Source: CAYYJM01 sp964471755 (GTDB taxonomy: Bacteria > Planctomycetota > Planctomycetia > Gemmatales > Gemmataceae). From it: a DNA stretch of 49,700 nt. The position numbers were made by a program, and so were the translations under genes. Of this stretch, positions 47,825 through 49,700 are shown in pieces; the stretch's first letter is position 1, and each line of letters begins with the position of its first letter. The DNA lies in assembly GCA_964471755.1 (NCBI GenBank), contig CAYYJM010000009.1, forward strand, positions 1-49,700, in the 5' to 3' direction. The notes below the pieces were generated by a model that was not told the DNA's origin, did not search any database, and worked only from the letters and a program-made list of their open reading frames with translations.

Positions 47825-49672
47825 TCAGTCATCGACGAGAAACGGGTTCAGGGTTCGGCCAACTACCCGAGCCCCGAATCGAACCTTCTGGCCGGTTGAA
47901 AGCTCCTCGATGAAGCGCTTGCGTGTCGCCTGCACCCAGCGAACCGGCCGCTCGCCGTAATCGGTCGCGACGCGCACCAGCACCGGGCCGGGTTGGCTCA
48001 GGGCGCAGCGGACGCCTGACTCCAGGTCGCTCGGATTGTTGATCTCCGCGTAGCCGACGCCCAGGGCTCGGGCCAGGGCGGCGTAGTCGAGTTTCGCGAT
48101 CACCGTCGCGGTCGTCCGGCCGTAGGCCTGCTTCTGCAGCGTCTGCATGAACTCGTAGACGCCGTCTTCCAGGATGAAGAATTTCACCGGCAGGTTCTCG
48201 CGTGCCGCCGTTGAGATTTCCAGCCCACTCATCAGGAACGAGCCGTCGCCGGTCACCGTGACGACCTGTCGGCCTGGATGGATCTTCTGAGCCCCGATCG
48301 ACGCCGGGATCGACCAGCCCATCGACTGGTTGTTCGTGGGGTTGAAGAAGGTCCGCGGTCGGGTTGTCGTGTAGGCCATCGCCGCGAAGAACTCCGACAG
48401 GGTTACGTCCACGAACGACAGCGTGTCGGCAAACGTACTCCGGCGCAGGGCGAGGATGAAGTTCATCGGATCGATGCCTTGACGGGCGTAGCTCTTGCGG
48501 GCCTCGACGGCCTCCTCGGCCTTCCAGGTGCGGATCGACTCGGTCAGACGCGGATTGCAGGGCCGATTGATCAGGTCGGGCCGTTCCAGGAGTTGGCTCA
48601 TGAACACGCCGGCGTCGGCATGAACGCCGATGGTCGCCCGAACCACCGCACCGATGTTCTGGCAGTTGGCATCGACCTGGATCTGGTAGGCATGTTCGGG
48701 GATGGTGTAGAACCCGGTCGAAACCTCGCTATAGCGGGCTCCGAGTGCGAGGACGCAATCGACCTGCTCGAAGGCCTTCTGGGCGGTGACGGTGCCCTGA
48801 CCGCCGTAGCCCCAGCCGACCGACAGCGGATGACACTCGCTGATCGCTCCCTTGCCGGAGATGGTGGTGGCCACGGGAGCCTGGAGGATCTCGGCCAGGC
48901 GAGTCAGCTGTGGACTGTAGTTCATGCATCCCTGCCCGGCGTAGATGCCGACGCGGATGCGACGATCGGACAGCAGAGCCTGGGCTCGCTGAAACGCCGC
49001 CTGGTCGAACGGAGCCACCGGGGCTCGGCGTGCGGTCCCTATCCCGGTTCCGAACTGATGCGACATCATCAGCAGGTTGTAGGGGATGACGATGCCGATC
49101 GGACCCGGTTCGCCCTCGCAGGCGAGCTGGAAGGCCCGATGAATCGTCTCGGGAATCTGGCCGATCTCTTCCAGGGTGAAGACGACCTTGCAGACGGGTT
49201 TGACCAGTTCGGTGTTGCGCAGGGCGTGGACCTGGAAGGGGCGATACTTTTCGCCCCGAGCAACGTCGAAGGCCAGCACGACCATCGGCACGCTGTCGAT
49301 GAGGGCCTCGCCGATGCCGGTCAGGGCGTTGGTGATGCCGGCTCCGGGGACGACGGCGATCACGCCGGGTCGGCCGGTACTGCGGGCGTAGCCGTCGGCC
49401 ATGCAGGCGGCCGAGAATTCGTGGGCGCAGAGCAGGTAAGGCAACTTGAGCGATTTCATCTCGTCCCAGAATTCGTTCTCCTGGGCCCCCGGGATGCCGT
49501 AGACGCAGGTGACGTCCTCGGACTGCAGGGCCTGGACCAGGGCCCGGGCTCCGCTGCGACGGCCGGGATCATTCTGGCCGGCCTCGGCGGACGCCGGGGT
49601 GAGGGCCGGTACGGTGACGAGAGCCTGTGCAGCGGCGGCCTGGAGAAGTGTCCGGCGCGGGAGTGGAAACAT
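47825..49672 (-). CDS. thiamine-diphosphate-dependent enzyme (acetolactate-synthase-like) with a Tat-type signal
   Basis: A 615-residue protein with AAGGAGG before the ATG. The core follows the acetolactate synthase and benzoylformate decarboxylase plan: CAHEFSAACMADGYARS with the catalytic Glu (85), a central domain with GIYAGQGC, and the cofactor motif GDGSFLM (475-477). The Asn pair that normally ends the motif is Glu-Asp here (LEDGVY, 502-503). The first 31 residues (PRRTLLQAAAAQALVTVPAL, then a small-residue site) look like a twin-arginine export signal, uncommon for this family. Substrate unknown; it converges on the GumC gene with 26 bases between. Confidence 0.88.
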   Translation of the reverse strand: MFPLPRRTLLQAAAAQALVTVPALTPASAEAGQNDPGRRSGARALVQALQSEDVTCVYGIPGAQENEFWDEMKSLKLPYLLCAHEFSAACMADGYARSTGRPGVIAVVPGAGITNALTGIGEALIDSVPMVVLAFDVARGEKYRPFQVHALRNTELVKPVCKVVFTLEEIGQIPETIHRAFQLACEGEPGPIGIVIPYNLLMMSHQFGTGIGTARRAPVAPFDQAAFQRAQALLSDRRIRVGIYAGQGCMNYSPQLTRLAEILQAPVATTISGKGAISECHPLSVGWGYGGQGTVTAQKAFEQVDCVLALGARYSEVSTGFYTIPEHAYQIQVDANCQNIGAVVRATIGVHADAGVFMSQLLERPDLINRPCNPRLTESIRTWKAEEAVEARKSYARQGIDPMNFILALRRSTFADTLSFVDVTLSEFFAAMAYTTTRPRTFFNPTNNQSMGWSIPASIGAQKIHPGRQVVTVTGDGSFLMSGLEISTAARENLPVKFFILEDGVYEFMQTLQKQAYGRTTATVIAKLDYAALARALGVGYAEINNPSDLESGVRCALSQPGPVLVRVATDYGERPVRWVQATRKRFIEELSTGQKVRFGARVVGRTLNPFLVDD

Positions 49673-49700
49673 GGCATCCTCCTTGATGAAGCCATCCAGT

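Overview
The window reads as a draft-assembly stretch of a high-GC planctomycete, most likely of the Gemmata group. That placement is an inference from gene content: a BBP7 outer-membrane barrel, a DUF1080 (3-keto-disaccharide hydrolase) protein, Uma2/DUF820 nucleases with coiled-coil tails, a PA14-multiheme secreted cytochrome, a secreted propeller, RDD-bearing Ser/Thr kinases, STAS pairs and a VTC/DUF4956/CotH cassette. Coding density is high on both strands. Four runs of exactly 10 N (9614, 15506, 16492, 18831) lie inside genes; in three of them the reading frame does not continue across the placeholder, so they are assembly gaps of unknown length.

Layout. 1-4890: end of cysS, a Uma2-GNAT-Uma2 block, then ruvC-ruvA-ruvB. 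5197-9213: an unknown protein, a secreted serine esterase, a nested foldback repeat, and an SdpR/SdpI-type regulator and membrane-protein pair. 9333-14662: 7Fe ferredoxin, ferrochelatase, a metal-type ABC permease, a TolC-like lipoprotein and the BBP7 barrel, with two copies of a heptamer foldback at gene ends. 14972-18986: rsmD, a poly(A)/CCA polymerase, recA and a DUF3109 protein. 19279-26945: two tandem STAS proteins behind a good sigma-70-like promoter, a sialate O-acetylesterase, an ANTAR protein overlapping a sigma-54 activator, and a 1079-residue kinase with two RDD domains and an apparent second degenerate kinase domain. 27090-28861: ilvN, a small unknown and a frameshifted DUF1080 gene.

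29052-34721 is the most system-like part: a polyphosphate polymerase (VTC) domain protein, a DUF4956 membrane protein and a CotH kinase-like exported protein in one run, then a 34-residue very basic peptide and a two-helix membrane protein whose start codon lies inside a long hairpin. 34820-39268 holds a PHB-depolymerase-like esterase, tilS, a GT87-type membrane glycosyltransferase and an M24 peptidase. 39627-49672 holds a five-heme PA14 cytochrome and its propeller partner, a von Willebrand A protein whose metal-binding motif sits at the C-terminus (apparently circularly permuted), a GumC/Wzz protein and a Tat-signal thiamine-diphosphate enzyme.

Intergenic DNA is unusually rich in inverted repeats. 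I distinguish at least five kinds: heptamer foldbacks, a 300-base nested foldback, GAAA-loop GC hairpins, palindromes with two-base loops, and a 168-base foldback next to the VWA gene. No tRNA, rRNA, CRISPR array, prophage or recognisable transposase gene was seen.
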